Positions 47,882 to 57,233 of a DNA stretch of 64,000 bases are shown here, piece by piece. The DNA is from Cocos nucifera. Its lineage: Eukaryota; Streptophyta; Magnoliopsida; Arecales; Arecaceae. Position 1 is the stretch's first letter, and the number at the start of each line of letters is the position of its first letter. The translations under genes were made by a program, and so were the position numbers. The notes under the pieces were generated by a model. The model saw nothing but the letters and a program-made list of their open reading frames with translations, was not told the DNA's origin and did not search any database. The stretch covers positions 156,853 to 220,852 of the forward strand of contig QRFJ01004917.1 in NCBI GenBank assembly GCA_006176705.1. Reading direction: 5' to 3'.

Positions 47882-49212
47882 TATTAGATATGTGTGCCCT
47901 AGAAGCCAGAATTGACTGACACTTGTTATACACTTTTAAGGATAAAATTATAATTTTAACTATAAATAATAAAATGGATTATTTTCTATCACACATGTGT
48001 ATTTAGTGTCTGTGATACATCCCTTTGAGTTAATGGTAATGATAATTCATATTTTCAAGAGTTGAAAATTTAAGACATGAATAATCATTATTAACTCATA
48101 AAATGCTCCCGACCATAGGATCATCACGAGGATGGTGATTGATCCGGAAGGTTGGTGTACGATCGCTTCTCTTTAGTAGATGAGTCTTGAGTCTACGGTG
48201 TAGGAGACACCGGAGCGAGAGTACAGGTACTCGTTAGAGAACGAGGGCACTGAGCGTGACCACCTCGAGTAGTCATTAGGAAGTCTACCTTCTCGTCAAT
48301 GACTGACTCGATGCTGCAGTAGTGTGTCTGGTTCTTTGACCTGAGATGCATCGGCAGTTCACCTTGAGGGTGTTATAGTTTGACTACACCATTACTCGGT
48401 CTTCCTAGCCATATGGAACCCTGAGGTGTATGTTGGCTATAGCATGTTCATTGTAGGAACTTGGATTGCATCAAGATGGGAATCTATCTACCTCGGTGGT
48501 ATAGAGGAGTAGCCCTATGATGATCATGAGAATCAAGTCCATGAAGCCCATGGCCATGGCAGAGTGAAATAATAGAAAGAGTTTCTATTTAGATTTTCAC
48601 ATTGGACTCGAATCGAATGATTACATCATATGACAGAGATTAGGGTTTGACGAGTTCACCTTAACCCTAATCTGATCGGGGCTCAAGATAGAAGAACTGA
48701 ATCACACAGGTAGCTGCACCAAGAGGTTCGCATTCAGCTCTGATGGGTTGCCACCATATACTGCTAGGTGTCACTGGTGGATTTTGGGAGCAATTAGAAT
48801 GATTTAGATGATCGATCATTCTAGCTGTTCGAATCAGAAGAGTTCTGATCCATCGAAAGGAGTTTCGATGATGTCGATGATAGAGATCATGACATATCCC
48901 ATTACCATACAGAACTGAACCTAACTGGGTCACACAAACAAGGGTTTGAATCTGGTGATCATCAATTGAACTAATCTAGTTCAATTGATCTGAATGAGAT
49001 TCAATTAGGTTCAAGGAAATCGTGCTAGCACTCGATTGAACCTAACGTTCTTCTTTTGCTATCATAAATAAGTTGTCCTGTCTGAGCCAAAGGAGTTTGT
49101 GCTCAATCAGAGGCCTTCATATGGTCTGACTGGAGGTTGTCCAAGTCAGAATAGGTTGTCTTATTTGTAAGACATTACCTGCCATTTTTGGTCACCTGCC
49201 ATTTCTTGTTCT

Positions 49213-49600
49213 TTGACTTTGGTCAAAAGTCTACCTTTGACTGGTCAAACGTTGACCATTCACCCTTTGACTTTTGACCACATGTCATGCACCTATTGGA
49301 GAGCTGGTGGGGGCTTGTCCCCCTGCCAGAACCTGGCAAGGAGAAGGGCGCACGCCAAGGGTGGCGTGAGCCCAAGTAGGAGGCGCCTAGGAGTCCTTGT
49401 TGGACAAGGACTCCATCTCCCTTTAGGATTCCAATGAGAGTTCTTCTAAGAATCCAGTTTGACTGGTCCAAGGCACTCTCCAAGTAGGAATCCAGGGGAC
49501 TCTAATCCCACCAATCAGATTTAGATCTGATTTCACAAAGGGTTGTGATTGGTTGGGAGGAAGATGACTTGGATCACGCTTAGTCTATATAAGAGACCCA
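49213..49600 (+). promoter_or_regulatory. LTR promoter of H: W-box cluster, CCAAT and TATA box
   Basis: Seven W-box cores lie in 67 bp (TTGACT 49213, GGTCAA 49221, TTGACT 49237, GGTCAA 49243, TTGACC 49252, TTGACT 49267, TTGACC 49274). CCAAT motifs in both orientations are at about 49511 and 49547, and CTATATAAGA is at 49585-49594. Transcription should start about 30 bp further on, which would define the start of R. WRKY control is inferred from motif density. Confidence 0.72.
49390..49414 (+). repeat. LTR palindrome (H copy)
   Basis: GGAGTCCTTGT-TGG-ACAAGGACTCC: 11-bp perfect arms, 3-nt loop, between the W-box cluster and the TATA box. Counterparts exist in all LTRs that cover this region, with paired substitutions between subtypes. 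Confidence 0.8.
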
Positions 49601-50179
49601 GCGCCCAAGTGAAAAAATGAAAAAGAATCAAGAAGCAATCTTCCCACGCCCCAAGGCTGCCTCTCTCCCCTTTCTCCACGCCATACTCTCATCTCTCCTT
49701 TGCTCTCCACGTCCAAAAGTGTTTTGGATTTGGATTGGTGCGATTTAGATCAAGAAAAGGAGATCAAAAGCAAGAAGGCTGCGCTGCTGCGAAGAACGAC
49801 TGCAGATCTTCAAAAGGAGTTTTGAAGATCCTCCAGATCAGATCCAGATCTGATTTTTGGAGGCGTGATAGAGAAGAAGAGGATCTCCAGATCCAGCCCG
49901 AGTGGATACCGGTAGAGGCCAGGCGCTTGCGTGGCTTGATCCAGAACCTTCCGCTGCAAACAGGATCATCAACAGGGTAATAGGATTACCCTATTCAGGT
50001 AAATTGAAATGTGAATTTAAATTTATCCTTTTCATTTAATTTTTATTTAAATAAATAAGAATCAGATCTGAAGCATCCCTGATCTGATACAGATCTAAGA
50101 GAAAAATTTTTGAAATATATCTCTTGATCTGATCAGATCTGAACGAACCTGGTCAGGGAAATCAGGATTTCCCTTCAAC

Positions 50180-50192
50180 TGGTATCAGAGCC
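50180..50192 (+). promoter_or_regulatory. Primer binding site (tRNA-iMet), H
   Basis: TGGTATCAGAGCC, perfect, 2 nt after the LTR end. Confidence 0.93.
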
Positions 50193-52075
50193 ATGGTTCT
50201 AAAAATAGTTTAGATCTGATTTTTAATTTTATTTTAATTAAAAATAATGTGATTTCAGATGTCACATGAGATGTGATCAGATCTGAAATCAGAAAAATTA
50301 AAATTAAATGATTTGGATCTAAGAACATGAAGATATGCATGACTAGTTCTAGAATAGAATAGTTCTATAGAATAGTTTTGCATGTCTTTGATTTAATTGA
50401 ATATGATTATAATTTTTAGATCTTCTTATTTACTATTTTCTGAATATTATAAGTGTTATAATAACAAGATCTGATAAAAGCAAAATAAAAATTATTTAAT
50501 TTTAAATATCATATGAGATATGATAGATGCATGACTAGACTAGTTGTAGAATAGTTCTACATAATTGTCTAGATTAGAATTTATTTTGATTAGATCAATT
50601 TAAATCTAATTTTTTAGATTATTATGTGATAATTTAGATCTGAAAACATGCATGATTATGATACATGAGATGTATGCAAAATATGCCATGGTTAGATCTA
50701 AATTTGTATATATGAGATATATGATATAGATCTATAACTGTTTTGTAGTATTTGCATTGATTTTTGATTAAGGCGTTCCTTTGGCCGTCCGGTCATAAGA
50801 ACGAAGAAGGGTTTAAAGGCCCTCTCTTCCCATTCGATGGGGTGTTCTTATGATGTGTAGGGGTGCTGCGCGTTCGTCCTTAATCAGAAACCCAAAACTT
50901 ACTTTCTGCAAAACCCTAGATCCTGAAACCCTAGGATTTATTGTGCATATTTTGTTTATGAACCCTAACTTAATTAAGAATTAAGTTTATGGAATATTAA
51001 TTAGGTCTAAAATTGAGAATTTCAGATCTAAGACATATTCATAATACTGGGTTCGGGCTTGGGTAGCTCAATTAGGTCTAAGCGGTTGATCAAACCGAAT
51101 CAAGAGTTGGTTAGATGGGATCAACAATGCTTAAATTGACCAGCCTAATAGGATTAAGTCTGGGTCAAGATCGAGTCACGATCATCAGCAAGACCTAATT
51201 AGGCTCAGAGGTTAGAGTCTGGATTGTAGGCTAACCCAATTGGTTCTGACTCAACAATTTGGTGTCTAAGGTAAGTTTGGCACAGACGACCGACTGGTTT
51301 TTTAATTGGAAGCTACTCGACCTCTGAATGCGTTCTTGTGCGAGTTAATGGCATATTCCTTCCACCGGTCTCACTTACCTGGCCATATCTGTTGACACAG
51401 TTCTGATCTGAGGTGGTCAATAATCCGAGCTAACCCATGCCACTAGGTTAGTCATAATTGTTATGACTAAGCCAAGTCTAGTTTAATGAGACCTGAATCA
51501 ATTCTCCCTAAGAAAAGATTAAGTCCGAGGTCTTCCACCATTGTAGACGTGCGGGCCCTTCCCGGGGTTGATTGTTCTCGGCTGGATACAGTGGCTCAGT
51601 TGCACCGGGAAGACGCAACCATGTCTATTAGGCATTGGATGCTATGGGCTGGAGGATGAGTTGGGCTCAATATTCCGGATACGGTGAGAGACCCAATTAG
51701 GAACCCAGTCTATGCAAATGGTGGGTCTGACTTAACTAAGGAGTGGATCAATATTCCGGATACGGTGAGATTCATGAATTAGAGACCAAGTTTGGGTGCA
51801 CCATGATTAGAGAATCATTGAACAAGAGTTGTTCACTCATTGGCTAACCCATCACCAATAACTGTTAGGTGAGGTGATGAGTCAGTTGGTGAGACCGCAC
51901 CACCCACTAGAAATCATCAATCGCGGAGATTTTCGCATCTCTACAGAGGGAGTGTAGGGATCCGAGAAAATAGTGGGAGCTAATTTGTTTAAAAATAAAA
52001 TCCCTAAACAAATTGGTCAAGTCAAATTATTACAGTATCTAACTAGAATCTTTGACTCTCTACAGGAAAAGCAAA
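50193..52075 (+). other. H untranslated leader
   Basis: 1.88 kb without a gag-like frame. The first half is AT-rich, then comes the folded block (50794-50852). Near the 3' end a 21-bp direct repeat (AATATTCCGGATACGGTGAGA) occurs at about 51670 and 51751. Length and position match the long leader of BARE-1-like elements. Confidence 0.83.
50794..50852 (+). promoter_or_regulatory. Leader three-way-junction fold (H copy, sense orientation)
   Basis: Outer stem CATAAGAAC (50794-50802) with GTTCTTATG (50844-50852). Inner hairpin GAAG.AGGG...CCCT..CTTC (50803-50829), then hairpin CCCAT-TCG-ATGGG (50829-50841). The two inner hairpins fill the outer stem almost without unpaired bases. Confidence 0.6.
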
Positions 52076-52663
52076 ATGTCTGCGTCCAACCCACTGGCAC
52101 GTATCCTAGACACACATAGACTGACTGGACCCAATTATAAAGAGATTGGCTCAGGAACTACAAAATTGTTTTGGGTTCAGAGAAGTTAACACATGTTTTG
52201 GACCAGGACCCTCCCACCTTACCAGCTCGTCCATCCACTGAACAGAGAGCGTCTCTTGGAAAAATGGATTGACGAAGACAATAAGGCCAGATACTACATG
52301 TTGGGCTCGATGTCTGATGAGCTCCAGCGCCAACATGAAGATATCGGACTGCTCGCCAAATGTTGGCTCACCTGCACAGGAGATGTTTGGTGAACAGAGT
52401 CGCGCAGCCAAATATCAAGTCACGAAACGACTTTTTAAGGCTAAGATGCGTGATGGGCAGTCAGTCCAAGATCACTGTCTGACAATGATCAAGGACTTAG
52501 AAAAGCTTGAGAATCTCGGAGTGAAGTTGGACCTGAATCTGTAGAATGATATAATTCTGCAATCCTTGACTGATGCATATGGACAGTTCATCATGAACTA
52601 CCATAAGCATAAACTTCAAAATACTTTGGCTGAGCTTATGAACATACTGGTTATTGCTGAGCT
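52076..52663 (+). pseudogene. H gag, truncated and frameshifted
   Basis: Starts ATG TCT GCG at 52076 (MSASNPLARILDTHRLTGPN). The frame is broken near 52142 (a 2-nt gain before the DWLRNYKIVLGSEK block) and near 52258 (1-nt gain in SLEKWIDEDNK). An in-frame TAG follows at about 52542 (DLNL-stop-NDIILQSL). Capsid sequence continues to NILVIAEL and stops at 52663, where K begins. The zinc knuckle and all of pol are missing. Confidence 0.88.
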
Positions 52664-53330
52664 TAGTGGAGTAAGCTTGAAGGTCGATTTCTCATTGTGC
52701 GAATGGCCACGGTGTACTTAGTGGAGTAAGCTTGAAGGTCGGCTGTCTTTGTATGTTTTTATTTCTCTAATAGCAATCACATTTTTTGACATACTCTATA
52801 GAATCATGGTACAATGTCGGTCAATAGCACCCATGCCAAAGTAGTCTTTGTGATAAGGATCTGGCTCCAACATGACTTCCATAAATTTTTTCGTGCACTT
52901 CTGATAATGCGAAGTCGGTCTCTAAAGATCGAAGATATTTCAAGAGCGGTAGAGAATATGACCTTTTATATAGCTTGTCTTCATATAGAACATACCAAAA
53001 AGCCTGATTTCTAAGCCTTCCAGCTTCTTTTAGATAAGGAGGGAGAGCTCCATCCTTGAGGTAGGCAACTAGCGGGTCGATCCAGCTTGGTTCGTGCTCA
53101 ACCTGCATAATAGGCTGCGACTCCTCTGAGCTTGGATACTTTAGGATTTCAAAAAATATTTTTTTGGATAGTTTGGCTAAGGCTAAAGTTGCTAATTTAG
53201 AGAGAAGGTCAGCTCTTATATTCTTTACCCTCGGACTCTATTGAATACTGAAATCGTTGAAGGTCGGAGTCAAGTTTTTCACCTTCGTAAGGTATTTTAT
53301 CATGCTTTCCTCTTAAGCTTCAAAACTACC
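52664..53330 (-). pseudogene. K integrase fragment
   Basis: Block 52821-53108 carries the gypsy integrase zinc-finger region: EVHEKIYGSHVGARSLSQRLL then HGCY, with the Cys pair following in the next frame (EYVKKCDCY). Downstream the recognisable segment LTPLSTPWPFAQ appears near the left end. A 25-bp segment encoding TFKLTPLS is duplicated (about 52662-52686 and 52715-52739). The catalytic core is missing. Confidence 0.75.
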
Positions 53331-53336
53331 ATTGAC

Positions 53337-53549
53337 CTATCTGACCTCCAGTTGGGAATCGCTGTAGACTTGGAGCCGATCCATTTCTAACTCTTTTGCT
53401 ATTTTTAACCCAGCAATCAAAGCTTCATATTCGGCCTCATTATTAATTACTGAGAATTCAAAGCGCAGCGCATATTCGGTGATGACGCCTTTTAGGTTTA
53501 CCAAGATCATCCCTGCACCTACTCCAGAAGCATTGGACGAGCTATCCAT
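53337..53549 (-). pseudogene. K second RNase H (aRH) domain
   Basis: 71-codon block: MDSSSNASGVGAGMI at the start, NNEAEYEALIAGLKIAKELE in the middle and VYSDSQLEV near the end. These are the D-E-D catalytic positions of the additional RNase H found in Tat-lineage elements. It continues frame-broken toward 53220. Confidence 0.82.
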
Positions 53550-54330
53550 ATATAGGGCCCAAAAATCATCAGGAAGGTCAGCCCTTTTCTCAATGGAGCT
53601 TGGTTACAACCATAGAACACTGGCTTCATCCTATTCAAGCTCGACTTCATCTAGGATGATATATTCCACTATAAAATCTACTAATATTTGAGCTTTGATC
53701 GACAATCGAGGTTGGTAGTTGATGTAAAATTTTGTGAGTTCAATCATCCATTTTGCGATTCTTTTGGAGGCATCCATTCGATGAAGGATTGTCCTAATTG
53801 GCTGATCTATGAGAAGGATTATGGAGTGACCCTGAAAGTAAGGTCGGAGTCTCCTAGCAGCAATTAGAAGAGCGTAAGTCAATTTTTCTAATTTAGAGTA
53901 TTTGATCTCTGCATCCCTTAGGATTCGGCTTATGTAGTAGACCAATCGCTACACTTTCATTTCCTCCTTGACCAGGACCGCCACCAGGGCTATTGGGGAG
54001 ATTGCTAGGTATAAGAATAATTCTTCTTCAAGTTTAGGCTTTGTCAGCAATGAGGGTGAGCTGAGGTAGTTTTTAAGCTCCTCGAATGCCTATTGGCATT
54101 CTGTCGTCCAGTAGAAGTTCTTTGGCTGCTTGAGAGCTTGAAAGAAGGGCATGCATCACTCGATCAATCTCGAGACAAAGTGGTTTAAGGATGTCACTTT
54201 TTTTATCAGGTGTTGAACTTTTTTAATTATTTTTGGAGCAGTCATTTTCTGAATAGCTCGAATTTTCTCTGAATTTGCTTCAATCCCGTGCCTCAACACC
54301 ATGAATCGAAAAAACTATATCTCAGCTTTG
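53550..54330 (-). pseudogene. K reverse transcriptase C-terminus and first RNase H
   Basis: 54330-53950 reads FMVLRHGIEANSEKIRAI, then HFVSRLIE and FEELKNYL, the gypsy RT thumb/connection. Block 53631-53945 (VYYISRILRDAEIKYSKLEK, LRPYFQGHSIILLID) is the canonical gypsy RNase H. The palm and YxDD motif are missing: upstream of FMVLRHG the sequence switches directly to the coiled-coil ORF. Confidence 0.82.
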
Positions 54331-54926
54331 GCACTCTTGATCTCTACTTGGGACTCCTGGATGGCCCTTGAAGCCTTAGTTTTGTGCAGGTTTATCACCT
54401 CCACATGGGCAAATAAATGATGCCCTAGCGACAAATGGCAAATTATGAGTTATAACTCATGAAGTTTGTTTATACTCAACCAAACACAGAAGGAAAAGCC
54501 AATTACCTTGAGGAAGGCCACATAGGAGTCCCTTATCCTCTCCTTATCATTTGCATGAAGCATCCTCTCAATGATGTGTGGAAGGATGTAGCCCTCCATT
54601 AAAGGCTGGACGACCTTCCAATCATCCAGGGAGCGTTGGTTCGGATCAAAATTATCATCACCAAATCCTCTAACATTCTTTCGGACCCTCTTGGCAGTGG
54701 CTCTCCTCTTTTGCTTCTCCACAACTATTCCCTGATTAGGGGGCATGGAGGTGGTGGCTTCATTGGGTGAGGCTGAGCTCGACACCACTATAGCAACCTC
54801 TGGAGGGGAAGCGGTCAGGCTTGGGTCTGTGACCTTCGCCTGCTTTAATAATTCCCCTAAAGAATTGCTTTTTCTTTTGAGAGCTTTGATCCCTTTGGTC
54901 AACCAATTTAGTTCTTCTAGAGTCAT
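54331..54926 (-). pseudogene. K coiled-coil ORF (gypsy-associated, function unknown)
   Basis: Block 54450-54926 (158 codons) begins MTLEELNWLTKGIKALKRKS. It has a Ser/Pro/Thr-rich middle, a basic patch KQKRRATAKRVRKNVRG, and a region FDPNQRSLDDWKVVQPLMEG. After a stop near 54450 the reading continues as a charged helix (AHVEVINLHKTKASRAIQES). I recognise it as the type of protein encoded upstream in some plant gypsy elements; its role is not known to me. Confidence 0.55.
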
Positions 54927-55014
54927 CTTTGCCGTAGTAAAAAGTCAAGGTTAAAAGAAAAGATAAAAACACAGTTAATGAGATGTGAATATATACTTGC
55001 CAGATTGAAAGGAG

Positions 55015-55440
55015 TTAGACTGAGACTAAACAAAGTCTAATTATCTAATAACTTGGATAGTGGAGGAGCTCAGTAATTCCTTAATTTGCTGGCCGAGTCG
55101 AGGTCCTCTCTTTTTAGTCTGAGAGCTCGGTGGATTGAATTTCTCTACTGGCCCTAGGAAGGAAGTCCTAATTCTAAGGACGGGCAAGAAATGAAGAAGA
55201 ATTTTGCCTTTCAATTATGGATGGAGGAAGGAGCATCCTTAAGCAACCCCTTCTTGTCGAACTAAGGGGACAAGTACCACTAGTCATTAGTGAAAGGGTG
55301 TTGCTTAAGGATAAAAAAGTTTCAAAATAAGGAGATGGTGGGATGGACTTCAGCCGAGAGACAGAGAGCTAGGAATCCTACGATAAACCTAAAAGAGTTC
55401 AGGACCACTGATGCAAGAGATATGTCTAAGAAATAAAAAA
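55015..55440 (-). pseudogene. K Transposase_28-like (putative gypsy-type transposon) remnant
   Basis: Conceptual translation of the minus strand gives VLNSFRFIVGFLALCLSAEV, then ISLF, FFILKQHPFT and WYLSPL, with stops between. The spacing resembles the plant 'putative gypsy type transposon' domain (Pfam Transposase_28), in which an SFR-x-xVGF-x-x-L block is followed by HP...GWWY. Recognised by eye only. Confidence 0.45.
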
Positions 55441-55573
55441 ATGCAATTACAAAAGAAGGAAGAGGATGTGAGCTCAGAAGTGGCACTCCCAAGTCTTGAA
55501 AATATGAGAAGATAGGTCATAAAAAAATGGGAGCGAGTCAGAAGAAGAATCAGTCTCAATAGTAAAGTTCAGA

Positions 55574-55791
55574 AACTAGACCGGCTCACTCTGAGATTGA
55601 GCTGACTCAGTTGAAAAATGAGTTGGCTTAGTCCAAAATTGGGTCGGCTAGGTCTCAGAGAAAAATTTAGATAGAGAGTAGCATTTTTGGATTGTTGGCA
55701 TGGTACACAATTGGATCAGCCCAGTTTGGGACTGAGTCGATCCAGTCATAGGTTAGCTAGCTCAGTCAGAAACTGGGCTGACTCAATTTTT
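55574..55791 (+). repeat. Degenerate 21-nt tandem repeats
   Basis: Eight diverged units of the pattern ATTGRGTYGRCTCAGTYNNAA in two runs (55574-55658 and 55709-55791), exactly 21 nt apart within runs except the first unit (22 nt). They lie upstream of the J TATA box. Confidence 0.65.
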
Positions 55792-56071
55792 ATGGATTAT
55801 TATTTTATGTACGTGAGTTGTTTGGGTTTGGAAAGTTTTTCTATGAGCTTGAACTTGATCCCTTGTAAAGTATATATACTAAAAATAAGTCAAGGTTGTT
55901 AGAGTGCTGAAAAATACTGAATAAAATTTTTTTTTTTTCAAAAATCTCTTCTTCTCTTCTTCTCTATTTCTTGATTTATTGGATCGTGCTTTCGTAGAGA
56001 TTTCTAAGAAGTACTTCTTTATTTCTTGGCTAATCATCGACAGCCACGTTGATCCATATGGGAAGAGCACA
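55574..56071 (+). repeat. Putative LTR of J with phased 21-nt repeats
   Basis: A TG-start candidate is TGTTGG at 55693, but the repeats begin earlier, so the left end is uncertain. The right end may be GCACA at 56071. It contains TATATATACT (55871-55880) and a T-rich/CT-rich stretch (55927-55970). No second LTR copy is available for comparison. Confidence 0.4.
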
Positions 56072-56083
56072 TATTTTTAAAAA

Positions 56084-56100
56084 TTTAGTATCTGAGCGAT
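56084..56100 (+). promoter_or_regulatory. Degenerate primer binding site of J
   Basis: TTTAGTATCTGAGCGAT, close to TTTGGTATCAGAGC, the tRNA-iMet type site, two changes. Confidence 0.6.
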
Positions 56101-56351
56101 GTTGCATGGAAGGAAGGAAGATACCTAGGATTTACTACATCCAGGATCTGTTGCACTAGATTTTATCTTAAAACTTCTAGTTTGCTTCATGGTTGTCTCT
56201 AGATTGAGGTGGAGATTGTTTACACAGAGAAATGATGATACAAAAGTTTGGAAAGAGGATGTAGGGCTAGTTAGATTTTCTACGAAGGATAGTTTTACTA
56301 GTGTGTGATCATGAAGGGTGTTAGGGATCTATTCTTGACTTGTTTGAAGTC

Positions 56352-57233
56352 ATGGGATCAAAGGGATTCAAGATGAATTTTGATAAGTTCGACGGCAAGA
56401 AAAACTTTATCTTATGGTAGCAAAGAGTAAAGAACTTATTGGTTCAGCAAAGGATCTACAAGGTCTTGACAAAAGAAAGATTGGAAAAGATCAGTGCTGA
56501 GGATTGGAAAGAGTTGGAGGAAATTACTTTTAGCAAAATTCGGATGTGCTTAGTCAATCAGGTTTTGCCTTAGGTTTGCATAGAGACTACGGCAAAGAGG
56601 CTCTGGGAGAGACTGGAGAATACATACATGGGGAAGAACATGACAAACAAGCTGTAGTTGAAGAAACAACTGTATAGTTTGAGGATGTCTAAAGGTGGAG
56701 ATCTTGTTGCACATATCCAAAGGTTCAATCAAGTGTGTTCTAAGGTGATGAGTTTGGATGTGAAGATCGACGAGGAGGATCGGGCATTGTTGCTATAATG
56801 TTCTCTCGTAGGTTCATATGATGGTCTCGTAATAACTTTAGTTTATGAGAAAGAGACCCTAAACTATGAAGAGGTTGTTGGTGTACTCAGATCAAATGAG
56901 CAAAGGGAGAAGATCTGCAAGGGAGACCCTAAGTCTGAGATCTTGGCTGTTAACTAAAGACAGAGAAGATCAAAGGAGAAGACAAGAGGAAAATCTAAGG
57001 ATAGGTCAAAGTCTTGCGATCAGAGGAAGATGATATTAAAATATTATAAATGTCATCAGCCTGGACACCTAAGTAGAGATTGTCCCCTTTTGAGATCAGA
57101 GAAAGAGAATGCCAGCAAGAAAGATGATACAGCTTCTATAAACAGTGGAGAAGACCTGCTAGTTGTATCAGATGGATCCATAGAGTGTGATACTATGTGG
57201 AAGGGAAAGGGACCTCCTATTACCCTCTTCATC
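56352..57233 (+). pseudogene. J gag (stops)
   Basis: Start at ATG 56352 (MGSKGFKMNFDKFDGKKNF), the usual copia gag opening. In-frame stops at about 56418, 56572, 56656, 56795 and 56956. Late motifs: RLWERLENTYMGKNMTNKL, LKKQLYSLRMSKGGDL, then a basic stretch. The zinc knuckle YYKCHQPGHLSRDC has its first Cys changed to Tyr. It ends in an acidic region cut by I at about 57234. Gag coats the element RNA in working relatives. Confidence 0.85.

Larger units (their letters stand above)
47882..50177 (+). repeat. 5' LTR of H (2296 bp)
   Basis: Reads in sense on the plus strand: TATTAGATATGTG (TG mutated to TA)...TTTCCCTTCA. Young subtype, nearly identical to A1 and I. The only full-length LTR here in plus orientation, so it is the easiest to read: terminal hairpin (about 48027-48096), W-boxes 49213-49279, palindrome 49390-49414, TATA 49585-49594. 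Confidence 0.95.
47882..52663 (+). mobile_element. H: young Ty1/copia element, 5' third
   Basis: Plus-strand copy: complete 5' LTR (47882-50177), primer site, full leader and about 590 bp of gag, then cut by gypsy fragment K. It is inserted in the leader of G; the candidate target is CAAAT (47877-47881), but no 3' end of H is visible, so the duplication cannot be checked. Confidence 0.9.
52664..55560 (-). mobile_element. K: Ty3/gypsy Tat-type fragment, internally deleted
   Basis: Minus-strand order from the 5' side: a Transposase_28-like protein remnant (about 55440-55015), a coiled-coil-like ORF (54926-54331), then RT thumb, RNase H, a second RNase H and integrase (54330-52664). The RT-RH-RH-IN order with two RNase H domains is typical of the plant Tat lineage. 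Gag, protease and most of RT are absent. No LTR was recognised. Confidence 0.78.
55574..57233 (+). mobile_element. J: short-LTR Ty1/copia fragment (LTR, PBS, gag)
   Basis: Plus strand: a possible LTR with phased 21-nt repeats and TATA box, a degenerate primer site (56084-56100), a 250-bp leader and gag (56352-57233). It differs from the Angela-like family in gag sequence and in its short LTR. It is interrupted after gag by element I. Confidence 0.72.

Noticed and set aside
53337..53945. A cellular RNase H gene
   Set aside because: Neighbouring RT thumb and integrase zinc-finger sequences in the same orientation show a Tat-type gypsy polyprotein with two RNase H domains.
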